64,000 nt of DNA. Source: Zelopaecilomyces penicillatus. Lineage: Eukaryota > Ascomycota > Sordariomycetes > Hypocreales > Pseudodiploosporaceae. Under the pieces are notes generated by a model. The model was not told the origin of the DNA and did no database searches. It worked only from the letters and a program-made list of their open reading frames with translations. The stretch spans positions 4,092,001-4,156,000 of the forward strand of contig VCCP01000003.1 in NCBI GenBank assembly GCA_005765155.1. Reading direction: 5' to 3'. Position 1 is the first letter of the stretch. The number at the start of each line of letters is the position of its first letter. Positions 25,023-33,929 of the stretch are shown here, piece after piece. Made by a program: the position numbers and the translations under genes.

Positions 25023-27179
25023 GATATTTATTGTAAGTTTGAGATGGATAGCGTGGACAAGGCATCGGGGCTTGGGTTGTCGAAAAGAAATCCAAAACAA
25101 AAACTGGATTGGCCCAAGCACATGTACATGACGGGTAACCTTGCAACGGCAGACTGTGGGCGCGTATAAACCGCGATGATAGAAGGGAAACATAGTCAAG
25201 TTGGATCGTAATCTTGATAGGGAACATGTACACTGCATCTCAACCAAGGATGTAGCTGTTTTAACGAGTCCTTAGTTGTCAGGCAAGCATTTGGGGGTAT
25301 CTCAGCTCATGGTTGAGCTTCTTCAGGCCAAGTTCAGAGGAAGCGGTGCATGATGCTCATGCATGTATACGTGATTCTGTTACGGATCTTCCTCGCGGTC
25401 TTTAGAGGAAGGAATTGGAACCGTTTCGAACCAGCGTGCCTAATTTTCTGTCACGAAACAAAGGTGGTATGCGGACCATTCATCCGTCTTGGTGGATATC
25501 AAGACACCGACTGATTTTGCCTCAAGGAGTACCACAAACCCAGTAGGATCTAGTATCAATGGTAATCACCACTTCGTACTCAAGTACAGTGATATACATT
25601 GAGAGGTACCTGGGAAGGGCTTTTTTCTTCTTCTTCAGATTGCGTGGCCAACACGTAGACCCCTTGTAGACGGGTGCGTGGGCTAGATGGAGTCTCTTGA
25701 TATAGAGGTGTATGAGGCGATGGAAGGTGATGGAAGATGGCAGCCCTGCCTGCGCAATATACTTGGGGGACTTGGAGTCTGGACTCTAGAAAAGAAAAGA
25801 GGTGTTCTAGCTGCTATATTGCAGGCAGATCTTCCTGTAGAATGGGAAATATTTGGTCTTCTAAATGTCAAGAGAGTTGTACGTGTAGGTAATTATTGTG
25901 TGGTATTAGTAGTCGCAATAGAGTATCTGCAAAAAGTCGCACAGTATTATTTGTAAAGTGATGTAGAGCAACAAAGGCGGTTCTTGTAGCATTTCGAGGG
26001 ATTTAGTCGTAAAATTCCTTAGATTAACAAAGCCATCTATTGCAGCTTCATTGCCTACATTGAGCCCCAGTTCGCAAAGAGGGCAATTTGGACAAGGCAG
26101 CCCCGTCAATTGATGACTGAGTGAGAGAGTGTCTGCCTCACTATCAGGCGGCCACTGCACCAGCCCCAAACTGGTCTGATCATGCACGTCAAGGCTGTCA
26201 GCTACCAATTACTTTGCCTCCAAAGCCCCCCACCCTTCCTGTTTGTGCCTCTTAATCCTTCTCTCATGCTTGTAAAGATGTCAGCAAAAGTCGATTGGAG
26301 TCCTCCCTCCCTCCGTATGTTGACTTGTGTCAAGTCATCGACTCTTTTTCTGCCTTCTTGACTCTGCTGCTGCCAGTGTTGCTGCCAGTGTTGCTGTGCC
26401 ACCGCTGATGCATCGGGTGCAATATCAGGTAGCTTCAGGCGGCCTCGACTGCCTTGGCTGCCTTGGCCCCCCCCAAAAAAAATGAGGCTGCAGCTATTCT
26501 TCGAGCAATTGCGGTTTGGTGCGCGGCCCACCCGAGTGTCATGATGGAAGGACTTGATGAAGCGTTTGACTCGAGTGTGAGGCAGCTTCTTCCACAATGG
26601 ATGTCCTTCTTCCAGGCTGAGCACAGGCGGCAACGGAATGGGATCCTGGTCGGTTGCTGAGGTCGAGACTTTCCCCTCCATCTCATCTGTTTGTCACCAG
26701 TGTTGAGGGCTCTTCCAGATTCAACGTTTATGGCGTCAGGTTCCAGACCGTTTTTCTGCACACTCATTTATCCTCCTCTCAAATTCCATTTGGTTTAGCA
26801 GAGTTGTAACAATGGCCTTGCCCTGCCAAGCCGTCCCAATGACTACCGTAGAACTGGATATACTACTACCCAGGTTTGGTGCGCCTCACTCTTGTTCCGA
26901 GCCTCCACTTCCATGAGCTATGTCGTCGCCCCCCAAAGAGGCAGCCCGCCCTGCCTATATATATGCTGCCCTGTATCCAGTCCCTAATCATCCTCATCAT
27001 GACCTCTTAACATGCTTCAATTCTCCTTTTCCAAACCCATCTTACCTCATAACTACCATTATCGATGGGTAGTGGTTTGGTCTTCAGAAGTACTACTCTA
27101 CGAAACAGCAACGATAGTGTGAGGATACCTCCGCCGACACCCACTACAAGCACCACCACCACCGCACCCAGCCTTTGCC
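25023..27179. other. Long intergenic region, no supported gene
   Basis: A 2.2-kb gap follows CUL4. Minus-strand ORFs at 26202-26681 and 26435-26767 and a plus-strand 89-codon ORF at 25687-25956 are low complexity or unlike any family I know. There is a short duplication of a CTGCCAGTGTTG-type word near 26372-26395, a C-run at 26467-26474 and a TATATATA stretch at 26958-26966 about 215 bases before the next start codon. Confidence 0.45.
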
Positions 27180-28904
27180 ATGCCGCCATCTGGAGAAGGT
27201 CTCTTTGAGGTGCTCTGCTCCTCAGACCGACCAAAAGTTCAAATACGACCAATGGAATGGCATCGCAATCCGCCTTTTCCCATTCGTCACACTCAGACAG
27301 CATATATCACGCCCCAGGCAAACCGACCAAGCCGTCGCATGGAGGTAGTCGACCTCCACAACGAATGCACAACAGAAGCAGAGGCACGCCAGCAACTCTC
27401 CTCGTATGTTGTCATTCGCTTGGAGAAATCGAGAAACCCCCATGAGCTTGATGAGGAGGGGTATCCTATCCGGCCGACATGGGAGAGGGCATCCCATGTA
27501 AGACAAACCGACATCTCACAACAAGAGGCAACTCGCAAGGTCTACCATCTTCAAATAACCTCCGATCATGTTACGGATAAGAAGAACGCACTGCCCAGTG
27601 CAATTCAGCGTCAGCTTGGAATTGCTCAGGACCGATTGAGGGCCACAGAGTCGGACCCTCGGTATCAATATACCCTCGCACAGTTGGATCAGAAGCTCCG
27701 AACTGTGAAGTTACCCACCGATCAGGGCGCCAGTCCTGAGAAGTCGCGCAAGGACAAGGACCAGAAGAAGAAGAAATCCAAGAAGAAGTATGAGCGTGCC
27801 TCAGTAACCGCTTACTTCAAGAGAGCCCCTGGCCCACATGAGAACTGCATTCGAATGCTAGAGGATGAGGAGATGCAAAGAGAGCAAAGCAGGAGAGTGT
27901 CACCAAGGCCAGTGAACAAAGAGTTTCCTCCCGCACCACGGTCACGGCGAGAATTGCAACCTGCAGTTCCTCGTCTCTATATCCCTCCACATACTCATCA
28001 TCGTCCCTACCAGCAATCCCCGTCCTCGATCCGGAGCCCTCGACTCCCGCGAATGAGTCCCCGAGATTTTAGTCATATACCTAGCAGCCAGGGCCAATTC
28101 AACGGTGCTCATGTCACATGCCCTCCTAGTGCTGTGTCTCAGCGAAGTTCTCAAACTTCCTTTGCATTTTCTAGTCCATTTGAATCTGATGCAAGCGAGC
28201 CCTTGACACCAGTTTCCTCGAATGGGTCTCACACTTACCACGCGACGCATGCGCGTACAGGCGACCCTACTCATGGAAGCATTGCCGATACTACGGGACC
28301 CAAGGCATCGCGTCGACACTCTAAGCTTGATCAACGCTACGAAGTTGCGGGGCCAACATATCCAAGATACAACGGGCGTTTGGAAACGTCAGTGGACCCA
28401 ACTGTACCTGTCAGCATTGAGGTGGCGCAACGCAGAAGGCGAGAACAACGAACAGGGCAAGGAAATGGCAAAAGCATCGAGACACAGAGGCGACAACAGC
28501 AACAACAACATGGAACTCTTCCCCCACAGGTTGTTCGGGGACCAGCCATTATACGGCAACATGTATACAATGAAGACCTTGATGAGCTGGAGGACCGATT
28601 CGAGCGGATGGAGATGCAAGAGAAGAATCATCGTGCTCATGAGCGGGATGTTGGTCAAGAACAACACATACCCTGGCCCGATAAAAACTACAGCAAAGAG
28701 CGTACCATCCGGCCATGGGATCAAGACAGTCGGGTCGAAAAGAGTGTTGCTGAGTCGGAGCGAGCCTGGAGTCCGCTCAAAGCCCAGGAATACATGCGCT
28801 CGAGAGCATTCGCAAGGAATTTTGACTGGGCCGATGAACTTTCCTCGTTGGGCGAGAGGCAGTCAGTGTCGATTAAGTCATACAGCCGTCGATCCAGGGG
28901 TTGA
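27180..28904 (+). CDS. Uncharacterised basic fungal protein
   Basis: A single exon of 574 codons starts at ATG 27180 and ends in TGA at 28902-28904. Residues ~55-160 look ordered: Met-Glu-Val-Val-Asp-Leu, then Tyr-Val-Val-Ile-Arg-Leu-Glu-Lys and Asp-Glu-Glu-Gly-Tyr-Pro-Ile-Arg-Pro-Thr-Trp-Glu. This resembles a motif I associate with uncharacterised proteins of filamentous ascomycetes. A Lys-rich patch (Lys-Lys-Lys-Lys-Ser-Lys-Lys-Lys) around 195-205 is followed by Tyr-Glu-Arg-Ala-Ser-Val-Thr-Ala-Tyr-Phe. The rest is disordered, rich in Pro, Ser, Arg, Gln and His, with a short charged helix (Asp-Glu-Leu-Glu-Asp-Arg-Phe-Glu-Arg-Met-Glu) near 478-490. No catalytic motif, signal peptide or membrane segment is visible. 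The basic patch suggests a nuclear or nucleic-acid-associated protein, which is only inference. Confidence 0.75.
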   Translation: MPPSGEGLFEVLCSSDRPKVQIRPMEWHRNPPFPIRHTQTAYITPQANRPSRRMEVVDLHNECTTEAEARQQLSSYVVIRLEKSRNPHELDEEGYPIRPTWERASHVRQTDISQQEATRKVYHLQITSDHVTDKKNALPSAIQRQLGIAQDRLRATESDPRYQYTLAQLDQKLRTVKLPTDQGASPEKSRKDKDQKKKKSKKKYERASVTAYFKRAPGPHENCIRMLEDEEMQREQSRRVSPRPVNKEFPPAPRSRRELQPAVPRLYIPPHTHHRPYQQSPSSIRSPRLPRMSPRDFSHIPSSQGQFNGAHVTCPPSAVSQRSSQTSFAFSSPFESDASEPLTPVSSNGSHTYHATHARTGDPTHGSIADTTGPKASRRHSKLDQRYEVAGPTYPRYNGRLETSVDPTVPVSIEVAQRRRREQRTGQGNGKSIETQRRQQQQQHGTLPPQVVRGPAIIRQHVYNEDLDELEDRFERMEMQEKNHRAHERDVGQEQHIPWPDKNYSKERTIRPWDQDSRVEKSVAESERAWSPLKAQEYMRSRAFARNFDWADELSSLGERQSVSIKSYSRRSRG

Positions 28905-29491
28905 CGATCAGAAGCAAACCAAAGCAAGTTTAATAGAAGAAAGGTTATACATGCTGCAGCAAAGATACGTTACTGTACAAAAATTATTAGAAAGAAGGAG
29001 TGCTAGTAAAATAGCAAAAATGTTCACGTTTAGTAGTTTAGAGAAGGCTCGAATAGAGATGAGATGTTTGTCTTAAAAGAAGTATCTGTGCAATTGATGA
29101 TGGAATGGTGCAGCTGATATTGACATGACTGACTAATCAAATACCGATACCTTGGCACCTACCTAGGCGTAGGTCATGTTTAAGAGGTTGATGCTAGTGT
29201 GGCTTGCCAAGAGTGGAACTGCACGTGGAGACGCGACTTGTCCACCGATCCACTATCGCGTCCAATGCGGGCAGCTGCTGCGTACAACAATCAAATATGC
29301 ACGACTCTGTTGGGGTATTTTGCAGAAACGCGCCTCCTACCCCATGACCCGGACTCCATCGCGGCTTCATTTGCAACCTCACTACAACCGCTTGATAAGG
29401 GCGGGCGCTACCTGCTACGCTGTGCATGCATATTACAGCGCCCCGACGCCCTGAGACTTGACAATCGACGAGTTTCGCATCGCCAACGTTT
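28905..29491. other. Intergenic region before PIF1
   Basis: It includes the 3' flank of the preceding gene and the PIF1 promoter. An ACCTACCTAGG word lies at about 29158-29167, part of a motif family recurring in intergenic DNA here. The frame open from 28222 to 29076 is a shadow of the upstream gene. Confidence 0.5.
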
Positions 29492-32053
29492 ATGACGGCT
29501 GGCCTATCCACGCTTCCAATCCGATCCTCGCCGGCCTACAGGCACGTTCAACGAAGAGTAGCCGTGTCGGCTTATGCTCACACATCTAGCCAATCGTCAA
29601 TACCCTCTTCGACGGACTCAATGCTAGCCAGGGCGAACAAAGACCACGAGGCCAAGGCCCCTCCCCCGCGGGCTCCTCTGGCAAAGCAACTGTTCCCCTC
29701 CAGTAGCCCATGCGCACCCAGCGGCGACATTCGAGACCAGTTCCAAAAACCAGGCTGGACGGGGTACTCAGCCAACGCATCATCTCCGTCGGCGAGGACG
29801 GTATCGGCCGACACAAAGCCTCTCAACGACAGAAGTGCAAACATCACCACAGTGTCACCTCACTGGAACACAGGGAAAAGATCATTGGTTTCTCTGTACA
29901 GCAATGCAACCTCAGCCTTTAAGCATGACACTGGCGTCATCGATTTGACGTTGTCAGATCACCAAGCCAAGATCAAGGATACTGTCTTTTTTGCCGAAGA
30001 TGATTTCAGTGATGATGACAACCTTGATCTTGACTATGAAGCTCCCTCAGCCTTCCCTGTACTTCCGCCATCAAAACCTCCATCAAAGGATACTATGCTC
30101 GTACTGCCGCCAGCAAGCCAAACAGAGGCGAGCATACCGTGGTCTTCATCGCCGGCATCACATTTTATCCCTCCAAAACCAGAACGCGCCAAATCGAGTC
30201 TTTCAAGCACATCCAACTCTAATCTTAAGCGGGAATCCTCCGGCGAGAATTTTCCGCAAGATGTTCCGATGCCAAAGAAGGTCAAGAGAGTGCTTCCAGC
30301 TAGCTTTATGGGGGCAACTGCGAAGCAGGAAGTCAATCTGGATGGCATTCACAAAACGCCCGTTGCTCACAAATCCAAGGACGTGTGGGACCCAAGCGCC
30401 AGTGCAGTGAAGGAGCAGAAGAAGCAACTGAAAAATCAGCGTCGAGTAGATCCAATAGAGGAGCAGCGACCTGAATTCGGAAAGTCACACACAACAAAAA
30501 ATGATGCGATCAGTCTAAGTGGAGAGCAAGAACATGTCCTCGATCTGGTGGTGAACCAAAACAAGAGCGCTTTCTTCACTGGACCTGCTGGTACAGGAAA
30601 ATCCGTCTTGATGCGAGCCATCATTGCTAGACTGAGAACGAAACACAGCAGAGAACCTGACAGGGTGGCCGTGACTGCCTCGACTGGTCTTGCGGCATGC
30701 AATATTGGGGGCGTCACTTTGCACAGCTTCTCAGGTATCGGTTTAGGAAAAGAGGATGCACAGGCTCTTGTCAAGAAAATACGACGGAATCCCAAGGCAA
30801 AGAATCGCTGGCTTCGGACCAAGTGTCTCATCATTGATGAGATATCCATGGTAGACGGTGAGCTTTTTGATAAGCTTGACAGAATTGGGAGAACAATTCG
30901 TAACAACGGCCGGCCGTGGGGTGGAATCCAGCTGATACTTACTGGCGATTTCTTCCAGCTCCCGCCTGTTCCAGATGCAGATAAAAACCGCGATGTTAAA
31001 TTTGCCTTTGATGCTTCTACATGGGGTACATCAATAGATCACACAATTGGTCTCACACAAGTTTTTCGTCAGCGCGATCCACAGTTTGCTCAAATGCTCA
31101 ACGAGATGCGACTGGGCAAGATTAGTCAAGCCACAGTGGACGCATTCAAGGCGCTTTCCAGACCCTTGAAGTTCGATGATGGTGTTGATTCAGCGGAGTT
31201 GTTTCCGACCCGGGCTCAGGTCGAGGGGTCGAACGAAAGGCGTCTCCGAGAACTTCCTGGCATGGCCCGTCGATACGACGCGATGGACACTGGTGATCAG
31301 GCTATACGAGACAAGCTCTTAGCAAACATGATGGCTCCAAAGAGCCTAGAGCTAAAGGTCAACTCCCAGGTCATGCTCATCAAAAATTTGGATGAAACCC
31401 TCGTGAATGGGTCTCTTGGGAAAGTAATTGCTTTCTCTGACGAGAGGACCTTTGACCTGGAGAGTGGTGTCACGTATGACGATGATGTCACCGATCCATT
31501 GGCAAAGGCACGAAAGAAACTCAAGGAATTCAGTCACGTCACCGACTCAAGCTCAGCAAGTGCCCAAAAATTCCCCGTTGTTCAATTCATTTCGACAGGT
31601 GGAGTGCCCCGAGTCATTCTCTGTCAGCCAGAAGAGTGGAAGGTAGAGCTTCCGAATGGTGAAGTTCAAGCAAAGCGGTCACAGCTCCCTTTGATCCTCG
31701 CGTGGGCATTATCCATACACAAAGCTCAAGGTCAGACTCTGGAAAGAGTTACGGTCAATCTGGGCAAGGTGTTTGAAAAAGGACAGGCATATGTAGCCTT
31801 AAGCCGAGCGACTACACAAGACGGCTTAAGGGTGTTGGGTTTTGACAAGTCAAAAGTAATGGCTCACCCAAGGGTGGTTCAGTTCTACAGCCAGCTTTAT
31901 AGTGTTGAACAGGCTCTTGGGATGAAGCCGGCCAGTGTGACAGACTTTGTGAATAATCGGAAGGGCGTTCCCAAGTCTGCAGCCGCAAGAAAAATCTCCG
32001 AAGTTGTTGAGATGGATGATGATGAAGAGGCAATGGCATCTTATGGTTACTAA
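29492..32053 (+). CDS. PIF1: Pif1 family 5'-3' DNA helicase
   Basis: A single exon of 853 residues. Residues 1-330 are poorly ordered. The helicase core begins near Leu-Ser-Gly-Glu-Gln-Glu-His-Val-Leu. Walker A is GPAGTGKS at about residue 364. Walker B is Leu-Ile-Ile-Asp-Glu-Ile-Ser-Met-Val-Asp near 447. GDFFQLPPV lies near 484. The C-terminal signature Ser-Ile-His-Lys-Ala-Gln-Gly-Gln-Thr-Leu and Tyr-Val-Ala-Leu-Ser-Arg-Ala-Thr is near 740-775. Pif1 unwinds G-quadruplexes and RNA-DNA hybrids, removes telomerase and helps maintain mitochondrial DNA. The first 40 residues are rich in Arg, Ser and Ala and lack acidic residues, like a mitochondrial presequence; a second Met at residue 44 (29621) could start a nuclear form, as described for yeast Pif1. 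A V149-I150-D151-L152-T153 motif resembles a SUMO-interaction motif. Confidence 0.95.
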   Translation: MTAGLSTLPIRSSPAYRHVQRRVAVSAYAHTSSQSSIPSSTDSMLARANKDHEAKAPPPRAPLAKQLFPSSSPCAPSGDIRDQFQKPGWTGYSANASSPSARTVSADTKPLNDRSANITTVSPHWNTGKRSLVSLYSNATSAFKHDTGVIDLTLSDHQAKIKDTVFFAEDDFSDDDNLDLDYEAPSAFPVLPPSKPPSKDTMLVLPPASQTEASIPWSSSPASHFIPPKPERAKSSLSSTSNSNLKRESSGENFPQDVPMPKKVKRVLPASFMGATAKQEVNLDGIHKTPVAHKSKDVWDPSASAVKEQKKQLKNQRRVDPIEEQRPEFGKSHTTKNDAISLSGEQEHVLDLVVNQNKSAFFTGPAGTGKSVLMRAIIARLRTKHSREPDRVAVTASTGLAACNIGGVTLHSFSGIGLGKEDAQALVKKIRRNPKAKNRWLRTKCLIIDEISMVDGELFDKLDRIGRTIRNNGRPWGGIQLILTGDFFQLPPVPDADKNRDVKFAFDASTWGTSIDHTIGLTQVFRQRDPQFAQMLNEMRLGKISQATVDAFKALSRPLKFDDGVDSAELFPTRAQVEGSNERRLRELPGMARRYDAMDTGDQAIRDKLLANMMAPKSLELKVNSQVMLIKNLDETLVNGSLGKVIAFSDERTFDLESGVTYDDDVTDPLAKARKKLKEFSHVTDSSSASAQKFPVVQFISTGGVPRVILCQPEEWKVELPNGEVQAKRSQLPLILAWALSIHKAQGQTLERVTVNLGKVFEKGQAYVALSRATTQDGLRVLGFDKSKVMAHPRVVQFYSQLYSVEQALGMKPASVTDFVNNRKGVPKSAAARKISEVVEMDDDEEAMASYGY

Positions 32054-33929
32054 TGGAGGCAGTGCGATTCCTCAACCTCTGACTATATGAAGATATATGA
32101 CATTTTCCCTGGTCTCACGAAACCTGAAAACATTAGATTACAAGATGAATAGGATATCCATTGATGCGGTGCCCATCTCTTTCTCTTTCTTTTTTTCCCC
32201 CTTGAGGGAGTTTGTTTTATTGAGATGCTTGGGCCATGGCTATGGCAACGACGGCAGGAATGTTAATTTCGTTTTGTGTCAGCAGACCACTTCCAAAATT
32301 GAGATTCAGGATGGGACAGCTCTTGTTACACACATGGCATAAAAAATACCACCTACCTAGTTACTCCGTAATTGTAGCTAGCACGATGCTTACGATGTAT
32401 GAACACGTACGCACATGGAAGAGTTCGGCTTTCTAGAATACAAATTAATTGTTTCATGGCTGGAAAGTAAGTGTTTGTATATTTACACAACCTTAGCTAC
32501 CTGAGTCAAAGCCTGACGTACGATCACATTTCTAATGAAAACTGCCGTCTACGGCCAAGGAGACTAGCTGATGAGGGCTCTTTTAATGCCACGTGTAGTC
32601 AAGCATGTGTGTGTGACGGCGCTGGATGCAGCAGTCCAGAGCTGCATGCAGACAAATCTACCTACATTGGGTATGCAAGATTACCTGTAGAGTAGTAGTA
32701 CTGCCTACCAATAAGCAGGCTGTTCCTCTCTGCTCGTACCATGCAGCTTTGACAACTTTTGACTCTTGAGCATAAAGTAGGTAGGCAGGGAGCGTGTAAC
32801 CTGTGGTATAAGCCAAGGCTGTTCTCTGCAATCTGCGACGGGGTCGCTGAGGAGCCTTGCTTTCAAATCAAGTGCATACGAATCCCATAGTCAGGATCGC
32901 CCACCATTCATTATCTCTCACGCCGATGAACGTAATTTTCTGTCGTCGGCGAAGGATGGATGTCGTCGGGCAAAAACTTAGTAATACCGGGCCAACGTAA
33001 TAATCATGGTCTGGTGAGACGAGTAACGCCTGGGCTGCTGTAGAACAGGCCCAGACACTTGGATGCATGGACGACCTAGGCGCTGGAAAAGGTGTGCAGG
33101 GGACATGTCTTCAGGCGCATCAGGGAGCTGGGCTTTGGTAGGACAGAGCTAAGTTACCTACCTATTTTACCTACCCCTTCAACCCCCTCCCCTGTAGGGC
33201 GGAGCCAAATCTTTATCGATAACAATGCCTGGGTCATTGTCTTGGGTGGCGGGCCTGTCTCGGCGACCCATCTTGAGTTTAGCTTGCAAACCACCACCAT
33301 CAATCAACCCGCCTGGCTGATCCCCAAATAAACCCCAAGCTCGTGGCTCCCAACTTCTCGTCTTCACCAAGCATCGAAACTACCGTTCCATCTACTGAGC
33401 GACACCTTCCCTGTTTATCAACAACATTGAGGGCTTCTGTCTCCGAGAAGTTGCACGAAGGGTCTCCAGCGACAATAAGCCAACCTTGTCAGAAGCCAAG
33501 CCCCCTTCTGGGAAAGATAGGAAGTCCGTCCTGACATCCCATTCACCGTCCTTATCCCCCCCCCCTTCTCGCCCCCAAACTCAGCAATACCTTGTGTGAA
33601 GGGTAGCCCATCCAGCTTCGTGGAAGGCCGAACACAAACGGACTGTCGGAGCGGTGACGACTTCCCAACTACTGCAAAACGAGGGGAATCTTCTGGCCGG
33701 TTTGGGAATCCTGCATTGGTTTTGTCGCTATCGTGCAGTTCTGTCAACGCAGGTTTCTTGCGGCCGGATAGATCCCCCTCTGTTATTTGACATTTGGGGA
33801 AAAAAGGAGTTGGACGAAAAAGCTACAGTTCTCGGATAACTAGGCAGTTCGGTAACGACACAACGACGAGATACTACACCGCAAAACCCACACCTATAAT
33901 CCAAGCTATAACGACGAACTTGGTTCAAT
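32054..33929. other. Long intergenic region between PIF1 and EDC3
   Basis: A 1.9-kb gap. It contains ACCTACCTAG at 32351-32360 next to TACTCCGTA at 32362-32370, more ACCTACC words at 33155-33175, and a run of about ten C residues at 33556-33565. The DNA is C-rich from about 33170 to 33600. The ORFs present (up to 109 codons) show no recognisable content. It probably holds the EDC3 promoter and a long leader. Confidence 0.45.

Noticed and set aside
26202..26767. Minus-strand ORFs of 159 and 110 codons
   Set aside because: Overlapping frames in low-complexity DNA with a homopolymer inside; no recognisable family or splice continuity.
28222..29076. 284-codon plus-strand ORF
   Set aside because: It overlaps the 3' half of the 27180-28904 gene in another frame and has no domain or coding character beyond it; a shadow that happens to run past the stop.
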